From Neospora caninum Liverpool (taxonomy: Eukaryota; Apicomplexa; Conoidasida; Eucoccidiorida; Sarcocystidae), in contig NC_018395.1 in the NCBI RefSeq assembly GCF_000208865.1, positions 2,945,920 to 3,009,919 of the forward strand: a stretch of DNA of 64,000 bases. Direction: 5' to 3'. Both the position numbers and the translations under genes were made by a program. The notes below the pieces were generated by a model. The model saw only the letters and a program-made list of their open reading frames with translations. It did not search any database and was not told where the DNA came from. Numbering within the stretch: the stretch's first letter is position 1; every line of letters begins with the position of its first letter. Below, in pieces: positions 23,451 through 34,335 of the stretch.

Positions 23451-26400
23451 ATGAGGGGGTTCCAAAGAACACGGAAAATGAGCAGAGTGTGTATGATTCT
23501 GCTCGCGTTTTCTCTTCTCGGCGTTTCGTCGTCAGTTAGGTCGCTTTCAAGGACTGCGGGACAAGCCGTTGAAGGTTCTACCCAGCTTTTCTTCGTATCT
23601 GCTAGCCTCCATGGACACCCTGGCCGTGTAGCTCCGACTTCACTTCACTGCTCAGGACCAGATGCACGCGAAGGCTCCTTCCGTTCTTCGGATCGATCTC
23701 TGGTAAGCCCTCATTATCACAAAACCACCGTTCTCTAACGCAGAGAGGCATGCAAGATATGCTCATACCTCCCGGTACATATCCGACACGTTTTCGCGAC
23801 TCTTCGCATGCTTATCTCTATGAGAGATATGGCTCTTTTCTGTATGGACGTGTATCACATTTGTGAATGACAAGGGGTACTAAAGAGGCGTGCACCTGTT
23901 TTGCGGGTGTAACTTTCTGTATTTTCTGCAAACGGATTTTGTGCCTTCCTTCCAAGGTGTCTGAAAGCCGGAACCTCCCTGGGGCTCCCGTCTTTCATTT
24001 TGTGACTCTGCGGGAAACATGCACACCTCGGCTCCTTCCCCGGTTCTTCTGGAGCTGAGGTGTACGTACACCTGGGGACTCCGTGCGCGTACACCTGAGC
24101 TCTGGAGCAGAGTCGTCAGGGGGAGTCACGCGAAGGAGATGCAGACCGCAACACGCATTTAGTCACTGCGCCCTGTTCTTTTCTGTGCACTTTCTCTTCC
24201 TGTTTGCTTCACGGAAGTTCTTATATCTGGTTTGGGGAAAGATACGCAGCGGCGATTTGCTTTTGTTTTTAGCTTCGACACTCCTAGACTGTCCAGTATT
24301 TACACCAAAGCCCGGGGTGGCCCAGGGCGCGAACAGTGTGGTGTCTCTGTCTCTCCTTCCTGTCGTCCCCTCTGCAGCGTTCGTGAATTTTTTTTTGTCC
24401 GTTAGTCGCTTTTTTTCTGGCGATGGTTCTACGTCGTTCTCTCGTACTTCCTCTCTGCATCGCTTCTCGCCTGCCTTCGTTTTGGGACTCCTTGTAGATG
24501 GACCGATGCCCGATGCTTGCACGGCGTCTTTCAGGCTTTTGTGCGCGGCCAGCCTTCTCTTTCTCTCTCTCTGTCTTCGTCGCCAACTGCCTCTTCCGCC
24601 TTTTCTCCAGCGGTGCAGGCGCCGAGCAACTTGGCTGTAGGTACAGCGAGCCTGGGCGGCAGTCGAAGTGCAGGTGAGTTGCAAAAAGGCTAGGAGGAGG
24701 CACCAAGTGCCTCAGCCATTTAAGGAAACATTCGCGCGATAGCTTCTCAAAGAGCACCGTGGTTCCACTTCTGTACAAACTCAATAGGTGTGTACATGCA
24801 CTTGAGTGCGCCAAGCTTTTTCCATACCAGCAGGTTCAAGAGAATGTGCACGTGTTCTTTGTTTCCAGGCGTGGGCCCTCTGAGGAGCAGGTCAAAATTC
24901 TCGTTGGAAGGCGAAGACATTCGCGGACCGATAAAACCGCTAAGAGGAATGGTTCTTCTGGAGCGACGAGATGCTCTTGAGAGAAGTGCAGGAGGGGTGT
25001 ATCTCCCATCCGAGGTAAGCGTTGCGAGGGAAGACGAGAAACATAAAGGAAAGAGAGGAAGTGAAACCGTGAGAGAGGAAGAAACCATGAGAGAGGGCAA
25101 ATTCCGCGCCAAAAAAGGAGACAGCAAGAGAGCGAAGGGAGAGGGAAGAAGAGAAGAAGAGATGGTGGCGGACAAGTGGAAGCACGGAAGAGGAAGAACG
25201 AGTGGACGCCCACCAGAGAGAAAAAGACAAAGAGAGACGCGAACCCACGAGAGTGAAACAGATTCGACTTTTTCTTTATTCTTCCTGCGTGTCTCGTTCC
25301 CGTTTTCCCTGGCCCCTGCAGTTTTCATGGGGTTCGCCTGCCAAGTTGTTGCTTGCTCGACACGTGTCGTTTACTTTTCCTGTCGCCGTTTATGCCGTTG
25401 TTCTATTTCCCTTGTCTGCTCTTTGTCGCTGCTTCACACTTTGCATCGCCACGCCACGCTCTCTGTCGCTTCTTCCTTCGTGTTTTCTGACACTCAGTCG
25501 AAGGCTAAGCAGGTGATTGCGAAAGTCCTCGAAGTGGGACCGGGCGACATAAATCGCGACACAGGGTAAGCCATCCATTAAAGTCCTTTCTCTCTGTTTC
25601 CTTTCTTTTCTTTCGTTCCTTCTTTTTCTTCCTTCTCTGTTGCATCGTACCTCACCAAAACTTGGCGTCACATAGATTTCATTTTCATGTTTCTTTTCCT
25701 TCCCTTTGTTTTTCGTTTTTCCTTCTTGGAAGCGCTACCAGGGCTGAGCTCGCCGGCCTGGCGTGGTCGGTCGAGGGTATGGTTTGGGGCGCGAGAAAGA
25801 AATGCGTGCAGAGAGATTAGAAACGGAGAGTTCTCTTTCCCGTTTGCTTTCTCTTCGTCCGACAGAGGCGGACAGCCGAAGGCGCGTGGGAGAGGCCGTG
25901 CCTTCTGCAGTTTTGTTTTCTCGCACGTTCTTAAACTACCTTCTCGCCGGTGGTGTCCTTTTTCCTTTCGCTGGAGAGAGGCAATTCCCGTCTACAGCGC
26001 TACGGAGAACAAGGCGCACATCTGCGTGCGCCTGTGCGTAATCAAGCAACGCCCTTGCATTCACCAGGATGTGTGAAGTTCAGATGCATCTCCGATATCA
26101 TTCACTTGAATACAACAGCATGTTTGCTCCTGTTCTCGTACGCATGCAACCATGATTTCTTGTAAACACACATGCATATATATATATATATATATCTGTA
26201 TATTTCTCTATATCTACTTGTAAATTTGTGCTTAAGAACATGAATACATATATGAAGACATATATGCATATGAATCCATAGGCATATGTACATGGATAGG
26301 TTTGTGTGTTTTGAGAATTGCATGCATACACCTCTCTGGAGATCTTTCCACTTGACTGTTTTTTAGCGCGCGGATTCCTGTCGACGTCGCAATAGGCGAC

Positions 26401-27215
26401 TGGGCGATCATTTCCCGACACGCGTATGACTCGGTGAGAAAGTCTCTGAATCCTCCCGTCTTCAACTCACTTGTCAGGAACGCCTTGCCTAAAGCCTAAA
26501 CCGTGTGCATCTCATTTTTTCTCCAAGATACATCTGTTCATGTACGTATATATATAAGCTATACCGATACACAGACATATATGTGTATATACGTATGTGT
26601 GTACCTCTAGAAATACTTGTGCATATATGTACATATATGCATATACGCATTCATCTGTATACAGGTATACATATATATAAATATGACTCTACATACTTGC
26701 GTAGAAACATGGAAAGGTACATGTCAATTTTTAGGGGTGCTTGTGTGCCGATGCACATAGAGGCGCATATGCCTTTCAATCTCTACTTTTCGTTCGCGTA
26801 GAGAAACCGGGAAGCTCGCCAGATGCCGCGGTTACTGGTATGCAGCTCCGCAGATGCGTCGTATGTTTGCATGCGTGCATGCGCGTGCACACCGAACAAT
26901 ACATGCGTGCAGAGACAGGATTGCGTCCTGTCAAACACATCTCATCAATACAGAGGTGCAAGCTTCGCTGTAATGGAGATAAGCAGCTCCGGAAGCGGGG
27001 ATTCTCTGTCTCCCGTAAACTTGCTGACATATGGCTGTAGGGATCTTTACTTTTTTCTGCCCAGTTCAAATACAACGGCAAGGACTGCGTCTTGGTGGAG
27101 GCTCGGGACATTCTTGCAAAAATTCAAACGACTACGGAGGAGCGGGATGCCAACCCTTCCGACATTCTTCCTCTCGGGGATACGTGAGCCTTCCATGTCG
27201 ATACATATAATATAT

Positions 27216-27256
<41 letters not shown>

Positions 27257-28077
27257 CATGCATGTACCCGTACACACGCATAAATACATACATACATACA
27301 TATATATATGTGCATAGAGTAGGAGCTTACACGTACAAACGGAGGTTGTTTTCGACGTTTTGCAATCGTGTTCATTTTTTCGCTTTTATCGTTGTGAGTA
27401 TTTGGCCATGTATGGTGAACGAGGCAACAGCTGCGAGCGTTGTCGGCCGAGTGTACGTACACCGGAGAGCAGGTCTTGGTAGCGGGTCTCTGGCATCGGG
27501 TTGTGTGTGCGATGGACGTTGTGTTGCGACGTTTCTGCTTTCCAGAATTCTCGTGAGGATCGTGAAGCAAGCAGAGAGAACGGCAAGTGGACTGTATCTC
27601 CACCAGCCCTCCAGTGACAGGTCCAGAGGCCAGGGAGTAAAGCGAGCGCATGTTGTTGCTGTAGGACCGGGCCGCTACAACAAGAACGGAGAGCGCGTGC
27701 CCAATGATGTAAGAGAAAAACTCTGTTTTTTTCAAAGAGCGCCGTCCTGTGGAGGTCGGAGCGTGTCTCTGGTGTGCCAATGAAGTCTGGTTCTTTTCCC
27801 ATCTCTGTCTAAAGTATATGTCCCGGCCTATCTAGCTATCTGCCTCAAGCTTGCCGGAGCCATCTGTCTCTCAAGTTATATGTCTGTATACTTTTGCATA
27901 GATGTAAATACATGCTTCACGGAGTAGCAATATAACAGTGTTTCGATGTGCGTTTATGCATTCAGACACTCGAGGTAAAGAGATACTGTTTTCATGCTAT
28001 GTCTGTGAGTGTCCATGAGCCTACTCTTGCCTGTCTCAGCTTCAGTGTATCTTCACATGCGCGTCTCTCCACTGTAT

Positions 28078-28114
<37 letters not shown>

Positions 28115-28357
28115 TATACATATATATCAGTGAGCTGAGTTGGGCGTGCTCTGGTCCTGCGCATTTCAACGCTCTAGTGCTAGCCGCATGCGTGCTCACA
28201 TAAATGGCGAGTGTGAGTTGCTTTTCGGGTGTCTCGACAGGTGGTTCCTGGTGACGAAGTTTTGTTTCCCTCGTACAGCCAAGACGAACCGGACATGAAG
28301 TACGGTGGCGAGTCCTATGCGTTCGTGCGAACGGCAGATCTCCTGGCAAAGTGGTGA
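23451..28357 (+). CDS. CPN20: Apicoplast co-chaperonin Cpn20 (two tandem Cpn10/GroES domains), eight exons
   Basis: Exons: 23451-23702, 24619-24673, 24869-25014, 25498-25565, 26367-26433, 27065-27183, 27546-27708, 28241-28357; 328 residues with every phase matched. A hydrophobic signal peptide (VCMILLAFSLLGVSSS) and a basic/Ser-rich stretch to about residue 115 form a bipartite apicoplast-type leader; the downstream ATG at 23478 is an equally good start. GroES domain 1 begins IKPLRGMVLLERRD, continues SAGGVYLPSE and KAKQVIAKVLEVGPG, and ends YNGKDCVLVEARDILAKI. Domain 2 runs ILVRIVKQAERTASGLYLHQ, HVVAVGPG, VVPGDEVLFPSYS, ending FVRTADLLAKW. Double-domain Cpn20 is the plastid form of the Hsp10 co-chaperonin and works with plastid Cpn60. 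The split of each domain over three to four small exons explains why no single frame looks like GroES. Confidence 0.93.
24058..24073. repeat. 16-base perfect palindrome in Cpn20 intron 1
   Basis: AGGTGTACGTACACCT reads the same on both strands. Its 12-base core GTGTACGTACAC recurs at 27451-27462 and 54845-54856. It could be a dimeric transcription-factor site or simply a recurrent short word. Confidence 0.6.
26176..26195. repeat. (TA)n microsatellite
   Basis: Pure TA dinucleotide run in the Cpn20 intron between exons 4 and 5. Confidence 0.95.
27209..27256. repeat. (TA)n microsatellite
   Basis: Nearly pure TA run, with one interruption, in the Cpn20 intron that separates the first and second GroES domains. 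Confidence 0.95.
28082..28129. repeat. (TA)n microsatellite
   Basis: TA run with TATACA interruptions in the last Cpn20 intron, about 110 bases upstream of the terminal exon. Confidence 0.95.
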
Positions 28358-30045
28358 AGGGACAAAATACGCAAATACACGATGTTCCGTAACCCGCATC
28401 CTCAACATCTACCACACGCTTGAGAAAACGCACAATGGTGTAAATGCACCAGGGATATACATCCATACGCGTCTACAATCATGTACTATATATATATATA
28501 TATATATATATGGAGGGTACAGGGTTGTGTCGCGCGCGACCCTGTGTTGGATGCATGCGTCTGTCTCCTTCAGAGGAGATGCAACGTCCTACTTTTTCTC
28601 CGATTCACCTCTCACCTCGCTGTTGCTGGCTCGCGCTAGAGTCTTGCTGAAAAGTACACATATCTCTATGTATGCATGTGGGACGCCTGGGGTCGTGTGG
28701 GGTGCATTTCATGAGCGGATTGCGTACAAAGTCTTCCGCTGTATCGACACCTGATAGAGAAGAGTGTGGTTTTCCCAAACGTATCGTTGTGGAGGGATTT
28801 GTTTTTTGCGGTACCAGTGGCTTTGTGTAGGCCGTTTTTTTTGGAGGCTCGAAAGCTGCAACCGAAAGGTCCTTTTCTCGCGCACTGCTTCCATCTTCCG
28901 TTTTTCAATCCAACTGGGAGGGAGACCGTTCTGGTGGCAACTCCTTTTTTCGTATTCTATCCTTGTGACAGCGATTGGCGTCTCCGTAGTTTCTTTTCTC
29001 CCTTCGGTGGCAGTACCATCTACGCAAATCTTGTTTTTCAGTCCCAGCTCGTCTCTCGCTCTCGGGGGAAATTTCGACTCCAGTGATTTGCGAAGAGGCT
29101 CCTCACGCAAACTCTTGTCGGCTACCTCTCTCGCGTTGTCCCCCTGCGTCTCTCGGAGTTCACAAGCAAGAGACAGAGAGAAGGAAATGCAGAAGAAAGA
29201 CAGAGAGGGAAACGGACGCGACAGCCGAGACAGGAGCCACCGGCTGCGGGGAAAGTGAGGAGAGAAAGGAGAGAGCATGAAGTAGAAAGGACACAGACAG
29301 TAGCGAGAAAGAGGAGAGAGAAGCCGGCGGCGAGAAAGCGGAGAGAACGGGAAGAGCCGGGAGAAACCCAGAGAGAGTGAGCAGAGACAAGGAGGAAATT
29401 TTTAGAACGCATGCCGGAAAAACAAGCGAGGAAGAAGAGGGAAATTGCTCGACGACAAAGAAATATCGAAAACGTAGGAAAAGCCGCGGCGGCAGACGCG
29501 AAGGGCTGGCCGTTTTGTCGAAACGGAACAGCGTAGAAGACGACTGAGAGAAACCACACGGCTACTCCCGAGCTCGTCCTGTCGTTCTACGAGCGGCGAT
29601 TGGTTTTTGTTCAATGACACGGAAAAACAGTCACAACAGCAAACGCAGGAGAGGTGGCTGTACACCTGAAAACAAAAGTTCCTTCCTGTCTGTAGAGTCT
29701 CTCACCGAGCAGCACACTGTCCAGCAACTGCTCCCAAGAACGCCCGAGCAGGACGCGATTCTTCTCTGTCCGTTTTCTTTGGCTGCACCGCGTTTCTTTC
29801 TCTGAGACACGGTTGTCTACCTGTTGGTCTTTTTCCTCGCCTTTCTGTATCTTCCCCTCTTTCCGCACTCTCTCGCAACACAGCGAACCTCGGCACACGC
29901 CCAGAAAGGTCCGATTCCTAAACCCTTGTCCAAGCAGCTCCTCTCTGCATTACCTGTTTTCTCCCAACCTCATCTGTGAAACCAGCTGTTTCTTTTTCCC
30001 TACCACTGTGTGTCCTCAAATCTCGCCCTGAGATGATCTGCGGGT
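28358..30045. other. Convergent intergenic region, Cpn20 / RFC3
   Basis: These 1.7 kb separate the stop of Cpn20 (+) from the stop of RFC3 (-) and should hold both 3' UTRs. A purine-rich block fills about 29160-29420. A minus-strand open frame at 28709-29278 has no recognisable domain and is not called as a gene. Confidence 0.45.
28487..28511. repeat. (TA)n microsatellite
   Basis: Pure TA run 130 bases past the Cpn20 stop, probably in its 3' UTR or just beyond. Confidence 0.95.
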
Positions 30046-32738
30046 CTACGTGCGGTTCACTCCGGCGAGGTGGAGAACGCGCATCGCTTGCGCGAGGAAG
30101 GCCTCGAGGTGAATGATTTCTTTTGAGCCTTTTTTGAGTGTATGCGAGAAATGCGCGGCTGCATGCACCAGCACTGTCGCGGGGTCTTGGCCGGGGGCCT
30201 TGCGGGGCTTCCCGAGAGCCCCTGGGGTATCTGCAGAGACACCTGCGTGCACGGGAGGCGGCGAGTGCGTCGCCTTCCCCGGGCTCTCCTTCTTCAGGAG
30301 CGCAAGCAACGTGGCCAGCAGGCGCATGAGAATCAATTCTCCGGGAATGAGAACTGCCAGCAAGTCGTAGAGCATCCCTCGACACTCCGAGAGCGACACC
30401 GGATTCTGCTGGCGAAACGCGCAGACCGCCGCTTCATCGCAGAGCCGCTCCCAAGGCAGAGGAAACGGAGACGCTTCGCCTCGAGGAATCGAGAGGGAGG
30501 AAGACAGAGGGGCTGTGAAGTTGTGAGTCGCGATGCACTCCAGCGCAAGGCCCGCACGGCGCAGATTGCGCCCGCTTTGCTCCGAAATCGTCTGGAGGAG
30601 AGCGTCCGGGGCCATCTCAGGCTGAACAGACAGCAGAGAATGCGCGAAACAGATAGAGACAGAAAATGCGAAGGCGAAACGCCCTCTTTGGACGGAACTC
30701 CTTTGAGTTCGGCTTTCACCGTTCTGTTGCCTTTTTTCTCGCCTTTCTTTTCTTGCTTTTCTTTTCCCGCCTTTCCCCTTTTTCTTCCGTTGGTTTCGCG
30801 ACTCATGCGTTCGCTGCTCTCCGCTTCTTTTCTGCGTCTCACCGTCAATCCCTCTCGATCGCAGATGGATCTGAGGTAGGTGACGACTTCGCGGTGCGAG
30901 GGCAGCGGCACGCGCACGCAGAAGCACCGACTTTTCAGAGGCGCCGAAAAACGCTCGAGTCTCTCAACCAGAAACACGAACTTGAGACGCGAAGAGTAAA
31001 TCTCCAGCGTGCGGCGCAGTGCATGCTGAGCGCCCTCCGAGAGAAGATCAGCGTCTTGGAAAATGCAGACTGAAATACACGCGAAAGGAAACCCCACACA
31101 GACACGGCAACGCATGCCCGCCTGGTCACAAGTTGCACGAAAAGCGCCACCAAGACGGAAAGGAAAGTCCGAAACGAGAAAACAACGAAAGCCACACACC
31201 TAGAAACTCACAGGTACATATATATATATATATATGAGTATGCACGAATGTCGATGTATATATAGAGAACAGATTCTCTACCCCTACAAACGAATATCTC
31301 TCCCTTTTGTTGTACTTTTACATATGCGAAGACAACTATACATGCTTATGCATGCATGCGACAGTTTATCGCGTCTGATTTACTTTTGAAGGATGGCACA
31401 TTGGAGGCCTTGGGAGCGGCGAAGAAGGAGGAGACTCCCGAGAGAGTCGTGCTCTCGGCGATGTCTTTGATGATCGACTGGACAATTGCGCGATCCTTCA
31501 AACCAAACTCCTGACAAGACACTGGAAAAAAAACGAGAAAAAGCCATTCCTGAGCTCATCCGCCACTCTTGTCGCGTCCCTCTACAGCTGGATGCCCCTG
31601 CGGGGATCAACAGCGCGCCTGCGCGCGTCTGTGTGTGAAAACATTAGGGAACGACTGTTCTGTGTCTCTTCCCTTTTTTCTTTTTCTTCCCTTTTCCCGA
31701 TGAGTTTCTGTGAGGACTTACGCAGAATATGGTGGGACGATCGGCAGACTGTCGCCTCAGTACCGGACTCGCGGTCAGTGAACGTCTCAACTTTGACCTG
31801 AGACAGGCGAATGAAAAGATAAAAAAAAAGCAGAGAAACTCCCTCGATTTCGGTTCTTCACGGCCTCGCCGACAACTCGAAAAACGAGGCTTCCACTCCG
31901 TCGCGTTTTTCCGCGTGAAGCGCAATCTTAGGTTCCGCTTGCTCCACCTCCAAATCGTCTCAGTCTCTTCTCGCGGGTGCTCTCCCGTCACTCAGCCCCC
32001 CTTTAAATCGGGAAAGGCAACCGAACGAGCCTCCCCACGACACATTTTGAAAGATGCAAAGAGTGCCGGACACCCTGTATGTTGCGCTTTTTCGAAAAGG
32101 GGAAAAAGTCTCCGACGATTTCCTGACTCTCACCTTGTCGACGCCGGAGCCGAAGATTCGGCGAGCGAGGGCGAGGACGCGCGTCTTTTTCCCTGCGCCT
32201 GTCGGCCCGTAAAAGAGAAGATGTGGAAGCGAAGGCGACGCCGCTTGCTGAACGCAAAGCGGACAGGAAGGGAACAAAATCGCACAAAACACCAGACAGC
32301 AGCGACGCGCACAAGCTGGGGTGGATCTACACCGGAGAGACAGGGAAGAGAAAAGACCGGAGAGAAGAACTGAAGGAGAGAGGCGCGAAAAAGTGAAGGA
32401 AAGAAGAACTAGAAAGAAGCGTGTCTTCATAGTGAGAGGAAGAAAAAAGGGAACGAAGGAGATATAGAGAGAAGTAGAGAGGAAGCGAGAGAAGGAAAGA
32501 TAACGGGAAAGAAATGAGAGAGAGAAGACAGAGAAAGTGCGAGAAGAGAGAGACAGAAGAAAGAGAAAGACGGAGAACAAAGAAAGAGAGAGAAAAAAAG
32601 GCGGATGAATTTTCCCAGGGGTGACGGAGAGAGCGAAGCAAGACCACGATGACGAACCTTTAGTAGAAGACGAGAGACGTCTGGGTGAATGGAGAGCTCC
32701 TCGATCTCACGAGGAGAGTGTTTATCTACCCACAGCAT
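30046..32738 (-). CDS. RFC3: Replication factor C subunit 3 (clamp loader small subunit), six exons
   Basis: Exons on the complement: 32738-32658, 32247-32134, 31797-31722, 31521-31384, 31069-30843, 30621-30046; 403 residues, all phases matched. The N-terminus MLWVDKHSPREIEEL is typical of clamp loader subunits. Walker A is GPTGAGKKT (41-49), the RFC3-specific form with a doubled Lys. The Walker B region is degenerate (IFQDADLL, 139-146), as expected for this subunit. AQHALRRTLEIY (150-161) and the SRC motif (183-185, APLKSRC) follow, as in AAA+ clamp loaders. The C-terminal collar includes ECRGMLYDLL and GSKEIIHLEAFLAQ. RFC3 forms part of the pentameric complex that loads PCNA during nuclear DNA replication and repair. 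The start at 32738 has A at -3. A Gly/Pro/Ala-rich insert (about residues 325-360) lies in the collar. Confidence 0.95.
31218..31235. repeat. (TA)n microsatellite
   Basis: Short pure TA run within RFC3 intron 4. Confidence 0.9.
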
Positions 32739-34298
32739 TTTGTGCGGAAATGGAGGAAAGTGTCAGAGAAGGAAAAATGTATCGAGGAAGAAGAGGAAGT
32801 TGGACGGGCTATCCAGAGTCGCGCGCTCACAGGAGAAGGAAACCGCGGCGACACAGGGCGAAGACGAAAGAAAACACAGAAAGTGTGAGATGCACGAGAA
32901 CCTGCTGCGCTTGCCGAGGTGCTCGCACAGACCTCAGGACCGGGGCGTCCTCTCTGTCCCGCCTGTTTTGTCCATTTCTCTTTCTTCCTCACGCGGTCAT
33001 CTGAGCGAGAACCTGGTGTGATGTCCCTGCCGACGCACACAGGATCGTCGGAAGGGAAAACACGTTTTACACAGAACTTCAGGTGAGAACAGAAGCCAGG
33101 AGACGCTCGAAACACACCAGGCGCGCGAGAGAAAAGCAAGAGAAACGCGGAAACCCCTCTCTTCAACGAAGAAATCGTGGAGACCGAGGCCCGAGAAACA
33201 CGAACGCCGCCGAGAAAAAAGTTCCTACTCATTCAGAAATCCGAGATGTAATCGCATCGAAACGTACATGCCGGCGCCCCGTCTCCTGGACATCGAGACT
33301 GGCGAAGAAACGTACAGAGATTTAGAGACACGTGCAGAGTTGCAAGAGAGCTCTTGGTATGAAGGAGAGAGGACACGCCTCTGAAAAGGGAAAGGCGTAC
33401 GCGGAAAAGCGCTATCAAGGCTGTTCAGAATGTGCAGGCGTCCGTTGACCGCGCGGTGCCTTGGCAGGAATGTGCACATCGCAGAGAGATCCTCGGTTTC
33501 CCGTTTTTTTCGACCGCAAGAGAAAGAAGAAACACTTCCTGTTGTTTTTCGGATCCACAGAGATCCACAGAGAACCAAGAGACACGCTTTCGCCGAGCTT
33601 TATCGAGGCATGCGCCAAACTACGCCGTGGAGAGAGCTTCGGATGTCGCCCTAGAGCGTGGACAAGCAACTTTAGCAGGAAAAAGGGAGACGGCGCACCG
33701 CTTGCACGGAAAAGAAAGGGGAAGGAAAGGGCCCGCGCACGCTTTCGTTTTTTTTGCACAGAGACAAGAAACAGAGAGGAAAATGCCGCAAAAACCGAAC
33801 TTCCTCTCCGCTACCCCAAACCGATGGCGCCGGTGTCTTCAACGGAACGCAGCGAAGTGGTAAAAACCCAACGCACACGGCCCCCTCCCCCACAACAGAG
33901 TGTGTGCAGATGCTTATGATCGATTCTCGCTGTACATATCTCAGTATAGCACAGGAAAACAAATCGATAGAAGTAGAGGTCGATGAGAAAAACGGGAAAA
34001 TCGAGAAGGAATTTCGGCTCTCTGCTTTCCATGGCTTTTTTATCGAGACCGGCTAGCGGCGCCGCCCCTCCAGAAACCATTGGAAAAAACGACTTGGCCA
34101 ATGAAAACCCCTGCGTATGTGTATACGTAGGGCTATACAAATATATATGCATACGCATATACATACACAAATATATGCATTGACAAATATATCTATGCAC
34201 ACATACAGCGGAAAGGCAGAACGCGAGAATCTTTTTAGACGTGGTCACCGTCCTTTTCAGGTACTCCACGGAGTCTCGCATCTATATCTATGAACCTG

Positions 34299-34335
<37 letters not shown>

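Noticed and set aside
28709..29278. 189-codon minus-strand open frame downstream of Cpn20
   Set aside because: No motif. It lies in the convergent 3' region, partly over purine-rich DNA that lacks stops by composition.
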